From the NCBI GenBank assembly GCA_020284085.1, contig JACEVL010000128.1, positions 2,430,829 to 2,494,828 of the forward strand: a stretch of DNA of 64,000 nucleotides, read 5' to 3'. Shown here piece after piece: positions 60,610 through 62,250 of this stretch; the first letter of the stretch is position 1; every line of letters starts with the position of its first letter. The notes under the pieces were generated by a model that saw only the letters and a list, made by a program, of their open reading frames with translations, made no database searches and was not told the origin of the DNA. Origin of the DNA: Aporrectodea caliginosa (lineage: Eukaryota; Annelida; Clitellata; Crassiclitellata; Lumbricidae). The translations under genes were made by a program, and so were the position numbers.

Positions 60610-61655
60610 ACAAAGTGAGCAATTTAGCATGGTAAGGTCGAGGAAAAACAGATGGCGTTCCTGCGTTGGACAGCTACCGAGAGTCTTTTGAATAGGTAGC
60701 TTGTTTCGAGTGTGTCATCGGTTGCATCCGTCAACTTTTGTCCGAGCGCCAACACAAAATTCAATCCTTCTGAGCTCGAAGCACCGCTGGACTCCAGTGC
60801 TACTGCCACAAAAGCATGTGTTTGGGTGATTGTGGCATATTATTATTATTATTATTATTATAAGACAAATTTATTTCTTCATAAAGCCAGCAAATTTATG
60901 TACAGAGCCGTCTTTCAGTCCTTGGCTACTGTTGTCGCAATCCGAGGTGGCTAAGACAGATAGAGTGTTTCCAATTTGTAGGGCGACTGATAGGCGTTGT
61001 AGTAGAATTATTATCATTTATTATTATAGTATTATTATTATTATTATCGTTCTCTGGGGTGTATGAACATCAGTTATCATCTGTTCAGGTTTCGCCTTTC
61101 ATCATCTCCCACCTTGACATAGTGCCCTGGAAAGCCACCGTGTTGAAACTTTGGATCATCACGATAGGCCTTGAAAGAGGAAGCTTGTTTCGCAAATGTC
61201 ACCAGTAGTTTTATTATTTTATTATTATTATTATTATTTATTATAATAATAATAATAATAGGGAGTTGTAAGGCTGAGTCAACCTTATGGGGCTAGCGGG
61301 TATCGAATCCACGTGTTGCCCAATGACCACATGACCTAAAGTGCAAATTTAGATAGCAAGATTGAATAGCATGAAATCTGACCTCTGTGATTAGTTCCAA
61401 AGCTTTTTTAGTTTAGACACAGAGGATTATGTCAGCTGTTACTTAATTGAAGCATCTGCTTTGTTGCAGGTGAATCCAACATATTAGTGAGGCGTGCAAA
61501 GATTCATAATGATGCAAATGTGGATGTCTCTCAGGATGGACGATTTCTGTGTACATTTATTCAGCCAAATCACAACTTTTCTGGTGACATCATGCTGAGT
61601 GTCTTCTCGCTAATGCCAGAAAACCTTGGAGAATGCCTTTTCACTAAGAGCTTTG
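2058..61655 (+). CDS. AMBRA1: AMBRA1 gene, partial (ten internal exons)
   Basis: Spliced product is AMBRA1, a WD40 scaffold. In the known family it is a substrate receptor of CUL4-DDB1 E3 ligase (including for D-type cyclins) and links ULK1 and BECN1-VPS34 in autophagy. Exons: 2058-2116, 4381-4564, 10758-10933, 15311-15382, 30592-30731, 33875-36289, 38116-38176, 38813-38988, 56555-56665, 61470-61655. They sum to 3580 nt. Intron phases after successive exons are 2,0,2,2,1,1,2,1,1,1, and every junction keeps the frame. Order: N-terminal WD40 blades (motifs [22 protein letters not shown]), Ser-rich disordered middle, then start of the C-terminal WD40 half ([21 protein letters not shown]). The initiator exon and the C-terminal end are absent because the window stops. 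Introns total about 56 kb of transposons. Recognition is by remembered similarity to vertebrate AMBRA1. Confidence 0.95.
2141..4118. mobile_element. TA-flanked TIR element (CCGTATTT family 1)
   Basis: Ends CTGTATTTTCTGGACTATA and, reversed, CCGTATTTTTCGGGCTATA, each next to TA. Inside are a 29-bp tandem duplication (about 3047-3102) and a diverged direct repeat of about 190 bp (3580-3760 against 3770-3935). No transposase frame found. A truncated relative starts at 21988. TA duplication suggests a Tc1/mariner-type mover; the superfamily is not certain. Confidence 0.7.
3047..3102. repeat. 29-bp tandem duplication
   Basis: CGCCGGCACCCCTGTAAAC... present twice head to tail, nearly identical, inside the TIR element. 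Confidence 0.8.
4159..4265 (-). repeat. inverted-repeat arm 2
   Basis: Reverse complement of 1557-1663 (about 97% by eye). It ends 115 nt upstream of AMBRA1 exon b. Confidence 0.9.
4381..4564 (+). CDS. AMBRA1: AMBRA1 exon b (WD40 blades)
   Basis: Acceptor TTTCTTGCAG, donor CAGgtctgt. Contains [26 protein letters not shown] and GEVRIWDLQ, all strong AMBRA1 WD40 signatures. It joins exon a in phase 2 and ends in phase 0. An ATG at 4331 lies upstream of the splice acceptor and is not a start codon. Confidence 0.96.
4712..5340. repeat. ATGT/ATAC/ATATAC microsatellite
   Basis: About 630 bp of alternating TATG/TATAC repeats, resumed briefly at 5951-5990 after the mariner. It produces long Tyr/Ile/Met open frames on both strands that are not genes. 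Confidence 0.95.
5341..5950 (-). mobile_element. mariner-like element, internally deleted
   Basis: TIRs of about 29 bp (CACGGTGAACGG... / ...CCGTTCACCGTG, about one mismatch) with TA on both sides (5339-5340, 5951-5952). It sits inside the microsatellite. Only the C-terminal part of the transposase remains, on the minus strand. Confidence 0.9.
5470..5805 (-). pseudogene. Tc1/mariner transposase, C-terminal remnant
   Basis: Reading leftward from about 5805: NGAPAH, an in-frame stop, ARETVELL, then [18 protein letters not shown] with the last catalytic acidic residue region, and [13 protein letters not shown] at the end. N-terminal DNA-binding domain and first catalytic Asp are missing; the copy is dead. 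Confidence 0.88.
6244..7360. mobile_element. Harbinger-like nonautonomous TIR element
   Basis: TIRs GGCCAAAA...AATGGTGTGTTTCC and GGAAACACACCATT...TTTTTTGGCC flanked by TTA on both sides (6241-6243, 7361-7363), the trinucleotide type of target duplicated by PIF/Harbinger. Two related internal blocks occur near 6440-6500 and 6945-7005 (GATTTTCTCACG). It contains the TAGCAAC array. No transposase seen. Confidence 0.65.
6597..6845. repeat. degenerate TAGCAAC(C/T) array
   Basis: At least eleven TAGCAAC/TAGCAAG/TAATAACC motifs spaced 15-35 bp, mostly as CTTAGCAAC or GTAGCAACCAG, all in one orientation, inside the Harbinger-like element. Confidence 0.85.
6891..7476 (+). repeat. long inverted repeat, left arm
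   Basis: About 586 bp that reappears reversed at 7764-8351 at high identity. The arm begins inside the Harbinger-like element and runs past its right end, so the duplication happened after insertion. Confidence 0.92.
7477..7763 (-). mobile_element. spacer of the inverted repeat, probable LINE remnant
   Basis: Minus-strand peptide with [18 protein letters not shown] and [13 protein letters not shown] resembles the decayed C-terminus of L2/CR1 LINEs elsewhere in this window. Weak evidence. Confidence 0.4.
7764..8351 (-). repeat. long inverted repeat, right arm
   Basis: Reverse complement of 6891-7476, with a few substitutions and small indels. It includes an inverted copy of the Harbinger-like right end (GGCC at 7880-7883). 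Its end abuts a truncated hAT element. Confidence 0.92.
8352..8792. mobile_element. hAT element of the GCGGTAAT family, truncated copy
   Basis: Shares TTACAAAGCTATTTGTATTGCTGA, several CCCCATTACCGCGGTATTAC blocks and the terminus CATGTCACTCTCTA with the complete copies at 24366-25416 and 40869-43651. The left end is missing where the inverted repeat abuts. Confidence 0.85.
8860..9640 (+). other. unrecognised coding-like remnant, split by a MITE
   Basis: Sequence on both sides of the MITE (GCATCAGAG...CATGGTCATGGTC, then ACTGGAACTGGCAAAAG) resembles 20480-20660. It reads as a His/Gly-rich stretch followed by N-x-WNWQK. I do not recognise the protein; a dead DNA transposon is possible. Confidence 0.4.
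8929..9278. mobile_element. hAT MITE family X, copy 1
   Basis: 350 bp, termini CAGTGCTGTCCAACC and GGTTGGACAGCACTG, perfect 8-bp TSD GTCTAGAT (8921-8928 and 9279-9286). GC-rich ends with GCGGGCC. A second copy lies at 63401-63751. Confidence 0.95.
9826..10680 (-). mobile_element. LINE 3' end remnant, interrupted
   Basis: Starts with a TGTATTGTATT tail and TATAAAGTGTC...AGAGGCACTC, the reversed 3' end typical of LINEs in this window. It is interrupted at 10086-10470 by another repeat and resumes at about 10480 (TTCCAAAGCTTTAGACC). Too decayed to translate confidently. Confidence 0.5.
10086..10470. mobile_element. TIR repeat with telomere-like motifs, copy 1
   Basis: About 385 bp. Imperfect ends GTGGAT...TCACGCCCG and GGCGTGAACGGATCCAC are inverted repeats. 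The interior has several CCCTAACC units with CCCTCACGA. A second copy is at 55266-55653. No clear TSD at either. Confidence 0.7.
10758..10933 (+). CDS. AMBRA1: AMBRA1 exon c (WD40 blade)
   Basis: Acceptor CTCTTTGACAG, donor CAGgtaaga. Encodes [26 protein letters not shown] and [17 protein letters not shown], matching the blade that follows GEVRIWDL in AMBRA1. Starts in phase 0 and ends in phase 2. Confidence 0.96.
11074..11448. repeat. 375-bp segment with inverted ends
   Basis: GCCTGCTGGAAGATGAG at the left end is exactly reversed at the right end. TSD not evident. The interior (ATTGCGCCATTGTCAAATGCACAAGG) resembles 22695-22760. Confidence 0.55.
11533..11968. mobile_element. hAT-like MITE with CCGATTA subterminal repeats
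   Basis: 436 bp, perfect 11-bp TIRs (TAGAGCTGTAC), perfect 8-bp TSD GCGCACAC (11525-11532, 11969-11976). CCGATTA/CCGATAC motifs crowd both ends, a pattern of transposase-binding subterminal repeats in hAT elements. Confidence 0.95.
12150..12960 (-). mobile_element. L2/CR1-type LINE fragment, split by a SINE
   Basis: Minus-strand peptides [20 protein letters not shown] and [11 protein letters not shown] (12740-12915) are the region after the reverse transcriptase domain; 12190-12440 gives the downstream part ([13 protein letters not shown]). A SINE interrupts it at about 12478-12735. Frameshifted. Confidence 0.7.
12478..12735 (-). mobile_element. tRNA-derived SINE (family S3), copy 1
   Basis: Minus strand: tRNA-like head at the right end with box B-like GGGATCAATTCTCG and box A-like region AGTAGTGGTAACATC. 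The body shares GAGTCGAATTTAACTGTAT with 26040-26285. Confidence 0.75.
13890..14030 (-). mobile_element. LINE fragment
   Basis: TTCTGAATTCTCTGCAGCTTCAGC... closely repeats 12270-12360 and is the same minus-strand LINE region. Confidence 0.6.
14195..14315 (+). mobile_element. SINE S3 tail fragment
   Basis: ACAGTTAAATTTGAGTCCTG...CAGTTTGAAT matches the 3' part of the SINE at 56985-57225. The head is missing. Confidence 0.6.
14661..15074 (+). mobile_element. compound SINE (two tRNA-like units)
   Basis: Unit 1 has box A-like GTGGCCGAGTGG and box B GGTTCGCTTCC (14668-14725); unit 2 has box A-like GGTTTAGGGGTA and box B GGTTCAAATCC (14835-14900). It ends in AAATACAATACAATAC. The same unit1-unit2 junction occurs at 23125-23428, so the pair probably moves together. 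Confidence 0.85.
15311..15382 (+). CDS. AMBRA1: AMBRA1 exon d (last N-terminal blade)
   Basis: Acceptor TTGATTTTCAG, donor AGgttagt. Encodes [19 protein letters not shown], the counterpart of the vertebrate segment VRFDPLGHYLLTAI that closes the N-terminal propeller half. Short (72 nt), phase 2 at both ends. Confidence 0.93.
15430..15605 (+). mobile_element. LINE 3' end with (ATTACT)n tail
   Basis: Peptide-level remnant ending with GAGAGCGCTGC...GAGCTATATAAATGTTCGATTACTATTACT, the L2-type 3' UTR layout, followed by an ATTACT microsatellite. Confidence 0.6.
15606..15980 (-). mobile_element. LINE 3' end, minus strand
   Basis: GCATTTATAAAGTGCC followed by reversed C-terminal LINE-like sequence ([16 protein letters not shown] on the minus strand). 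Tail partly duplicated at 15603 and 15669. Confidence 0.5.
16121..16190 (+). mobile_element. SINE unit-2 3' fragment
   Basis: GCGCCTCTGAATGGGAAATCTGG...AAATACAATACAATAC is identical in arrangement to 15000-15072; the head is lost. Confidence 0.8.
16557..18340 (+). mobile_element. L2/CR1-type LINE, internally deleted
   Basis: ORF 16557-17387 covers the linker and start of the reverse transcriptase ([29 protein letters not shown]), then a stop. Frameshifted continuation includes [19 protein letters not shown] and [12 protein letters not shown]. The GVPQG and FADD region is deleted, jumping to [18 protein letters not shown] and the HWLP tail. 3' end AGAAGCGCTTTACAAATGTTCAGATTA matches 600-680. 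Inactive. Confidence 0.88.
18480..18647 (+). other. 55-codon acidic open frame, unrecognised
   Basis: ATG at 18480, [18 protein letters not shown] then acidic/Ser-rich, TGA at 18645. Composition resembles the N-terminal acidic leaders of some DDE transposases, but no domain is visible. It may belong with 20440-20660, now separated by the TIR element at 18798-20304. Confidence 0.3.
18798..20304. mobile_element. TA-flanked TIR element (CCGTATTT family 2)
   Basis: Ends CCGTATTTTTGCGGATATAA and, reversed, CCGTATTTTCGCGTATAAAA, TA on both sides. Subterminal AATATAACACGC units repeat on the left; GTATAACCTGCGTG on the right. 1507 bp, no transposase found. Its first eight bases match the family at 2141 and 21988 but the rest differs. 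Confidence 0.75.
20440..20985. other. unrecognised coding-like remnant
   Basis: Plus strand near 20480-20650 gives a His/Gly/Arg-rich stretch then [13 protein letters not shown], paralogous to 8880-9370. The minus strand 20674-20982 gives a separate frame with [19 protein letters not shown] and [19 protein letters not shown] recognise neither; the opposing strands suggest two fused repeats. Confidence 0.35.
21282..21730 (+). mobile_element. non-LTR reverse transcriptase fragment
   Basis: Contains a frameshifted PQGS motif, then [16 protein letters not shown], the catalytic FADDTNIFF and [14 protein letters not shown]. It resembles the LINE at 27420. Ends flanking it are lost. Confidence 0.85.
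21988..22300 (+). mobile_element. CCGTATTT family 1, truncated copy
   Basis: TA then CCGTATTTTCCGGACTATAC GTCGC, with an interior stretch (TTTGTTCAAATTAATTC...GTTGTGATTTAACGGTAG) matching 3630-3720. No right terminus found. Confidence 0.7.
22633..22658. repeat. 26-bp perfect palindrome
   Basis: Two 13-base halves, GCTACGTGGTAGG and its exact complement, meet at 22645/22646 with no spacer. Confidence 0.95.
22660..23120. other. intron sequence with weak repeat similarity
   Basis: CTTTTATAGCGCCGCC...GCACAAGGCATCAACC at 22697-22745 resembles 11330-11400. Nothing else recognised. Confidence 0.4.
23125..23428 (+). mobile_element. compound SINE, 5'- and 3'-truncated copy
   Basis: Begins inside unit 1 (box B-like GGTTCGCTTCCCGG) and continues through the same junction into unit 2 (GGTATAAGGGTA, GGTTCGAATCC). 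It stops after GCGTTCGCGCAGTA without the ACAAT tail. Confidence 0.85.
23739..24085 (+). promoter_or_regulatory. AGGTCA direct-repeat cluster
   Basis: AGGTCA TTTCA AGGTCA at 23739-23755, and the same arrangement at 24061-24077 followed after two bases by a third AGGTCA (24080-24085). These match DR5 and DR2 spacing of nuclear-receptor half-sites. Surrounding intron is otherwise unremarkable. Function is not shown. Confidence 0.3.
24190..26035 (-). mobile_element. L2/CR1-type LINE, split by a hAT insertion
   Basis: Right part 25425-26010 on the minus strand has [41 protein letters not shown] and [10 protein letters not shown]; left part 24190-24357 resumes with [14 protein letters not shown] and [12 protein letters not shown]. 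The frame is continuous once the hAT and one TSD copy are removed. Similar to 51595-52660. Confidence 0.9.
24366..25416. mobile_element. hAT element of the GCGGTAAT family, complete copy
   Basis: Termini TAGAGAGTGATG and CATGTCACTCTCTA, perfect 8-bp TSD GTTTCCAG (24358-24365, 25417-25424). One end has CCCCATCCCCGC repeats, the other ACCGCGGTATTACC repeats. A (GAT)n run lies at 25178-25215. No transposase. Confidence 0.95.
26040..26285 (-). mobile_element. tRNA-derived SINE (family S3), copy 2
   Basis: Reading leftward: TAGGGTAATGGTAACATCACTGG (box A-like) then GGGATCGAATCCCG (box B), followed by a body shared with 12478-12735. Confidence 0.85.
26800..27366 (+). mobile_element. L2/CR1-type LINE 3' fragment
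   Basis: Frames give [33 protein letters not shown] and [11 protein letters not shown], ending in a (GATT)n tail at about 27350-27366. It lies inside the hAT element. Confidence 0.85.
27422..29317 (+). pseudogene. reverse transcriptase ORF of the LINE
   Basis: Uninterrupted for about 630 codons. Motifs in order (residue numbers from 27422): CGPDGISP near 220, NNYRPISVL near 275, [12 protein letters not shown] (catalytic Asp) near 350, [14 protein letters not shown] near 404, FADDSNVFF (catalytic Asp pair) near 435, [15 protein letters not shown] near 465. All catalytic Asp are present. The C-terminus is cut by the nested LINE, whose frame is read through to 29519. Confidence 0.93.
29318..29790 (+). 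mobile_element. L2/CR1-type LINE 3' end nested in the RT LINE
   Basis: Starts abruptly with [13 protein letters not shown], continues [36 protein letters not shown] and ends GGGGCGCTATATAAATC plus (GAAT)n. Same family as 46895-47600 and 51595-52660. 5'-truncated at insertion. Confidence 0.9.
30592..30731 (+). CDS. AMBRA1: AMBRA1 exon e (start of disordered region)
   Basis: Acceptor TCATCTTTCAG, donor GATGgtaaga. The 140-nt exon fits the frame exactly between exon d and the large exon (phase 2 in, phase 1 out). Its product ([32 protein letters not shown]) is not strongly conserved, so the call rests mainly on splice sites, phase and position. Confidence 0.8.
30819..32819. mobile_element. hAT-like element, 2001 bp
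   Basis: Termini CAGTGGTGTCACT and AGTGACGCCACTG, perfect 8-bp TSD ATTAGTAG (30811-30818, 32820-32827). The interior has short decayed coding-like pieces ([14 protein letters not shown] near 31335) I cannot assign. Contains another hAT. Confidence 0.93.
32212..32799. mobile_element. hAT-like element nested in the previous one
   Basis: Termini CAGTGTTATTTC and GAAATAACACTG (12-bp perfect TIR), with TAACTGTAACTGAAA subterminal repeats at both ends. Flanks GCACCGGG and GCACCCAA suggest a decayed TSD. Confidence 0.8.
32850..33060 (-). mobile_element. reverse transcriptase fragment, minus strand
   Basis: Minus-strand peptide [20 protein letters not shown] and [10 protein letters not shown] is the N-terminal RT motif of RTE/Jockey-like LINEs. 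Nothing else of that element is seen. Confidence 0.7.
33615..33680. repeat. CTGT microsatellite
   Basis: CTGTCTGTCTGTATTT units repeated, within intron 5' of the large AMBRA1 exon. Confidence 0.85.
33875..36289 (+). CDS. AMBRA1: AMBRA1 large exon (disordered middle region)
   Basis: A single 2415-nt open exon encoding about 805 residues, rich in Ser, Asn, Gln and Asp, with few hydrophobic blocks. Acceptor TGTTTAG just before 33875; donor CTAGgtacaa. The open frame runs on into the intron and stops at 36328-36330, which is not the protein end. A CxxC (GCSVCNSL, codons from 35521) resembles a short Cys motif I recall in the same region of vertebrate AMBRA1. A charged helix-prone stretch ([19 protein letters not shown], about 36065-36120) sits near its end. 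The ATG at 33865 overlaps the acceptor and is not a start. Confidence 0.92.
36445..37872 (+). repeat. about 150-bp tandem repeat, three units, split
   Basis: Units start TGTAGCTTACCT(C/A)TGACCT at about 36445, 37577 and 37728, each with GGCCGCCATCTTGGA and CATTCCGACACTATCGCCACT. The first unit is separated from the others by the TIR element at 36572-37547. Confidence 0.88.
36572..37547. mobile_element. TIR element inserted in the tandem repeat
   Basis: Imperfect TIRs of about 35 bp: TGTGACCCAT...ACGAAACCAG on the left and its complement CTGGTTTCGT...ATGGGTCACA on the right, with AAGTCGGA/TTGCGACTTCC inside them. TA on both sides. 976 bp, no transposase. Confidence 0.8.
38116..38176 (+). CDS. 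AMBRA1: AMBRA1 small exon
   Basis: 61-nt exon: acceptor TTTTTTGTATAAG, donor AGAGCgtaagg. Encodes [19 protein letters not shown], a basic helix-prone piece that fits phase 1 in and phase 2 out between its neighbours. Confidence 0.82.
38813..38988 (+). CDS. AMBRA1: AMBRA1 exon before the C-terminal WD40 half
   Basis: Acceptor GTTTTCTTAG, donor TTCAGgtgatt. Arg-rich product with [12 protein letters not shown] and [11 protein letters not shown]; the last part matches the vertebrate SSVNRVLAG stretch that leads into the C-terminal propeller half. In-frame translation would run only two more codons to a TAG in the intron, which supports the donor. Confidence 0.9.
38989..39720. other. intron start, no gene seen
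   Basis: A 119-codon open frame at 38997-39356 has no recognisable motif and lies just inside the intron. I see no support for coding. Confidence 0.5.
39727..39840 (+). repeat. 46-bp tandem repeat, 2.5 copies
   Basis: GGATCTTCTCTTGATATAGA-type units with GGAATTATTAATTACTGACT, nearly identical, starting at about 39728, 39767 and 39813. Confidence 0.9.
41895..42006 (+). repeat. G-rich GGGGATGGGG subterminal array
   Basis: GCGGGGATGGGGTGGGGATGGGG-like units, four or more G-runs, on the + strand; the complementary C-rich version is in the copy at 24380-24500. It could form G-quadruplexes. Confidence 0.8.
42007..43617. mobile_element. hAT-like element nested in the GCGGTAAT-family hAT
   Basis: Termini CAATGTTCCCTCTAA and TAAGAGGGAACATTG, perfect 8-bp TSD ATGGGGAC (41999-42006, 43618-43625). 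GCGCGCGCATGCGCGC alternation lies near the right end. 1611 bp with only short unassignable frames. Confidence 0.95.
45355..46340 (-). mobile_element. non-LTR retroelement C-terminus with (AAT)n tail
   Basis: Minus-strand pieces [45 protein letters not shown] and [14 protein letters not shown], ending in a TTATTATTATT run at 45357-45397. Same type as 40450-40868. Confidence 0.82.
46346..46500 (-). mobile_element. retroelement RT C-terminal fragment
   Basis: Minus-strand [20 protein letters not shown] and AFLAYEAGT are the downstream RT region of the same element type as 43700-44080. Confidence 0.75.
46550..46860 (+). mobile_element. LINE 3' ORF fragment, plus strand
   Basis: Frame gives [28 protein letters not shown] and [13 protein letters not shown], the end of an L2-like ORF, with a stop inside. 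Confidence 0.65.
46895..47600 (-). mobile_element. L2/CR1-type LINE 3' part
   Basis: Minus strand: [81 protein letters not shown]. 3' tail (ATTC)n at 46890-46907. One frameshift near 47300. Confidence 0.92.
47604..48167 (+). mobile_element. nonautonomous Helitron with G-rich minisatellite
   Basis: 3' end has hairpin CCGTC-TTAG-GACGG followed by GTAAACATCTAG and then T, the CTRR|T Helitron terminus. A 5' TC preceded by A at 47603 (TCTCTCTGCG) is the likely start. The body has a tandem GCTGGAGGGGCAGGTGAGGG and a purine-rich G stretch. Confidence 0.68.
47915..48118 (+). repeat. G-rich polypurine minisatellite
   Basis: GGGAGGGAGAGGGAGTGGAGG-like units on the + strand, nearly pyrimidine-free, within the Helitron. 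It creates spurious Gly/Pro-rich open frames on both strands. Confidence 0.88.
48235..48455 (-). mobile_element. SINE unit-2 type, minus strand
   Basis: On the minus strand the head reads GGTGTAGGGGTATG (box A-like) and GGTTCGAATCC (box B), body as in 14835-15070, ACAAT tail at 48233-48250. Confidence 0.85.
48619..48663 (+). repeat. 20-bp hairpin
   Basis: GAGATGTCACGAGGAGGAAT, five-base loop, then its complement with one G-U type mismatch. A strong fold in RNA of either strand. Confidence 0.85.
48727..49160 (-). mobile_element. LINE fragments (3' end and RT piece)
   Basis: 48727-48835: (ATTC)n then TTATATAGCGCCCCTCC, the 3' UTR of the GAAT-tailed LINE. 48849-49154 minus: [18 protein letters not shown] with the catalytic YADD. 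Together they look like one internally deleted copy. Confidence 0.75.
49365..50613 (+). mobile_element. hAT element with transposase remnant
   Basis: Perfect 13-bp TIRs (TAGGCTGACCAGA), perfect 8-bp TSD CTATAATA (49357-49364, 50614-50621). Carries the C-terminal part of a hAT transposase. Two ACGTTTAAGAA/CATACATTCA(A/G)GTGCCAAAT repeats lie at about 50240-50410. Confidence 0.96.
49818..50185 (+). pseudogene. hAT transposase, C-terminal dimerisation domain remnant
   Basis: Frame 49823-50185: [18 protein letters not shown], then the hAT dimerisation signature [19 protein letters not shown] and [14 protein letters not shown]. The N-terminal BED finger and catalytic core are absent, so it cannot mobilise itself. 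Confidence 0.92.
50640..51050. other. intron sequence, nothing recognised
   Basis: AT-rich with a pyrimidine-rich start (GCCACCAGGCCCCCTTCTAGG). No gene or repeat end identified. Confidence 0.5.
51051..51590 (-). mobile_element. L2/CR1-type LINE 3' part
   Basis: Minus strand: [50 protein letters not shown]. Frameshifted and lacking a clear tail. Confidence 0.8.
51583..52665 (-). mobile_element. L2/CR1-type LINE, RT to 3' end
   Basis: Minus strand: [16 protein letters not shown] (PQGSVLGP decay), [19 protein letters not shown] with intact [75 protein letters not shown]. 3' tail (ATTC)n at 51583-51600. Several frameshifts. Confidence 0.93.
52666..53076. other. intron sequence, nothing recognised
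   Basis: A minus-strand frame at 52860-53123 shows no known motif. Confidence 0.45.
53081..54083. mobile_element. piggyBac-like MITE
   Basis: Ends CTCTTTCGCGG and CTGCGAAAGAG are inverted repeats, each flanked by TTAA (53077-53080, 54084-54087). 1003 bp, AT-rich interior, no transposase. Confidence 0.78.
54347..54601. mobile_element. hAT MITE, 255 bp
   Basis: TIRs CAGTGCTTTTTTTC and GAAAAAAAGCACTG, perfect 8-bp TSD GGTATAAA (54339-54346, 54602-54609). Subterminal CCGGAAC/GTTCCGG motifs on both sides. Confidence 0.95.
54610..55265. other. intron sequence, nothing recognised
   Basis: No gene, TIR or LINE motif identified. Confidence 0.45.
55266..55653. mobile_element. TIR repeat with telomere-like motifs, copy 2
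   Basis: Aligns over its length with 10086-10470: CACGCCCG...GAATCACGCCCGC, CATGTCACATGATTTTG, an AACCCTAACCCTGACCCTAACC block, then GCGTTAACGGATCCAA. Confidence 0.75.
56131..56513. mobile_element. possible piggyBac-like MITE
   Basis: TTAA at 56127-56130 and 56514-56517. Left end CCTTTTCTGTCCC; right end reversed CCCTGATGTGAC, so TIRs are poor. GACGTACGCCGTACGTC palindrome near the left end. Confidence 0.35.
56555..56665 (+). CDS. AMBRA1: AMBRA1 exon (C-terminal WD40 half, first strand)
   Basis: Acceptor GTTGACAAG, donor AACAgtaagt. Encodes [16 protein letters not shown], then [11 protein letters not shown] and IPDL, matching the vertebrate NTTYRLQWWDF-FDLPEI region. Phase 1 in and out. It follows a 17,566-nt intron, the longest in the window. 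Confidence 0.95.
56985..57225 (+). mobile_element. tRNA-derived SINE (family S3), copy 3
   Basis: Head with TTTAGGTGAATGGTAAC (box A-like) and GGAATCGAATCCCG (box B); tail ACAGTTAAATTTTACTCCTG...GTCAGTTTGAAAT as at 14195-14315. Confidence 0.8.
57228..57960 (+). mobile_element. nonautonomous Helitron, plus strand
   Basis: Starts A|TCTATACTATAAG, has GTATGTTTGTCTGTC near the 5' end, and ends with a hairpin ACCTGG-GCGGAG-CCGGGT then AAAAATGCTAG|T. Three 60-bp units (GGGGAACAAATAATAC...GATAACCCGTG) at about 57655-57800. No Rep/helicase. Confidence 0.85.
57655..57800 (+). repeat. about 60-bp tandem repeat in Helitron
   Basis: Units with GAGATAACCCGTG(T/C)AGTA and GGAACAAATAATA, three copies, one also found at 58107-58142 in the minus-strand Helitron. 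Confidence 0.8.
58031..58786 (-). mobile_element. nonautonomous Helitron, minus strand
   Basis: Reads on the minus strand from A|TCTATATTATAAG at 58786 to hairpin CCCGGGCGAACGCCGGG then TAAAAACTGCTAG|T at 58031. Closely related to 57228-57960, giving about 300-bp inverted similarity at the outer ends (57256-57513 against 58478-58741). Confidence 0.85.
58995..59275 (-). mobile_element. tRNA-derived SINE, minus strand
   Basis: Minus strand head: GGGGGATAGTATAAAGGATAA then CCCGGTTCGATTCCCG (box B). Tail toward 59000 with TAATAATAATATTCATTC. Divergence and position argue for a SINE rather than a working tRNA gene. Confidence 0.65.
59276..60064. other. intron sequence, nothing recognised
   Basis: Short open frames only; no motif or repeat terminus identified. 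Confidence 0.45.
60070..60118. repeat. short hairpin with AT-rich loop
   Basis: TGATCCAAGCAAGACATATTA and TAATGTTTTGCTTGGATCA are near-perfect complements, next to a TA microsatellite at 60046-60069. Confidence 0.85.
60165..61262 (-). mobile_element. series of AAT-tailed retroelement C-terminal fragments
   Basis: AAT/TTA runs at about 60165-60202, 60400-60430, 60536-60608, 60838-60862, 61008-61048 and 61205-61262 separate minus-strand peptide remnants: [16 protein letters not shown] (60250-60310), [14 protein letters not shown] and [19 protein letters not shown] (60625-60790). These match the C-terminus of the elements at 40450 and 45355. Confidence 0.75.
61470..61655 (+). CDS. AMBRA1: AMBRA1 exon (C-terminal WD40 blade)
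   Basis: Acceptor GCTTTGTTGCAG, donor CTTTGgtaagc. Encodes [33 protein letters not shown] and CLFTKSFG, matching the AMBRA1 blade KIYNDAS-DIS-DGQLL. Phase 1 in and out. No further exon is seen in 61656-64000, so the remaining blades and C-terminal tail lie beyond the window. Confidence 0.96.
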
Positions 61656-62250
61656 GTAAGCCCCACATATTAAAAGACATGTTTAGTTAGCACAGAGAAA
61701 AATTTAAAGGCATAGTCTGCATTATATTTAAAATTTTGCTGTGTTTATTCAGGTGACTAAGTATGTTATCTGCTACTATGCTTCATCTTATAAGACATAC
61801 CGGTACTATAACTGCATGCCAATTGTTTCCTGTAATAGTCTGAAAATGTTCGACACATGAGTGGTGTCCTGAGAGGAAAAATGTACAGAATAGTGTGCAT
61901 TATATTTAAAATTGCAGGACCAGTGATATTTCAGTTCTAAAAATAATTCCCAATTTTAATTGGCATGTCTGAGAGGAAAAGTATGAATTGAAATAAGGAA
62001 AACATGATGTAAAAATAAGTTGGAAATTGGGTTGAAAGTGTAATTTAAAGATAATCTGGAACAAAGCATGGAACAGTTGGTAGAAACATAAAACAACATG
62101 CAAGAAGGTACTGTGTGGTGAGGTTGAGATTAATAGCAAGCGACCAGAGTGCTGTTAGTTGTTTATCCAGGATTGAATTGGATTGAAATCTTTGCAATGG
62201 CTTCTGTGGCGAAGTTGTAGGAGGCACTTTGGTGTGTTTTGCAGCAACCC
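61656..62250. other. intron start, nothing recognised
   Basis: AT-rich; GTGCATTATATTTAAAAT-like sequence appears twice (61715, 61891). No exon found. Confidence 0.5.
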
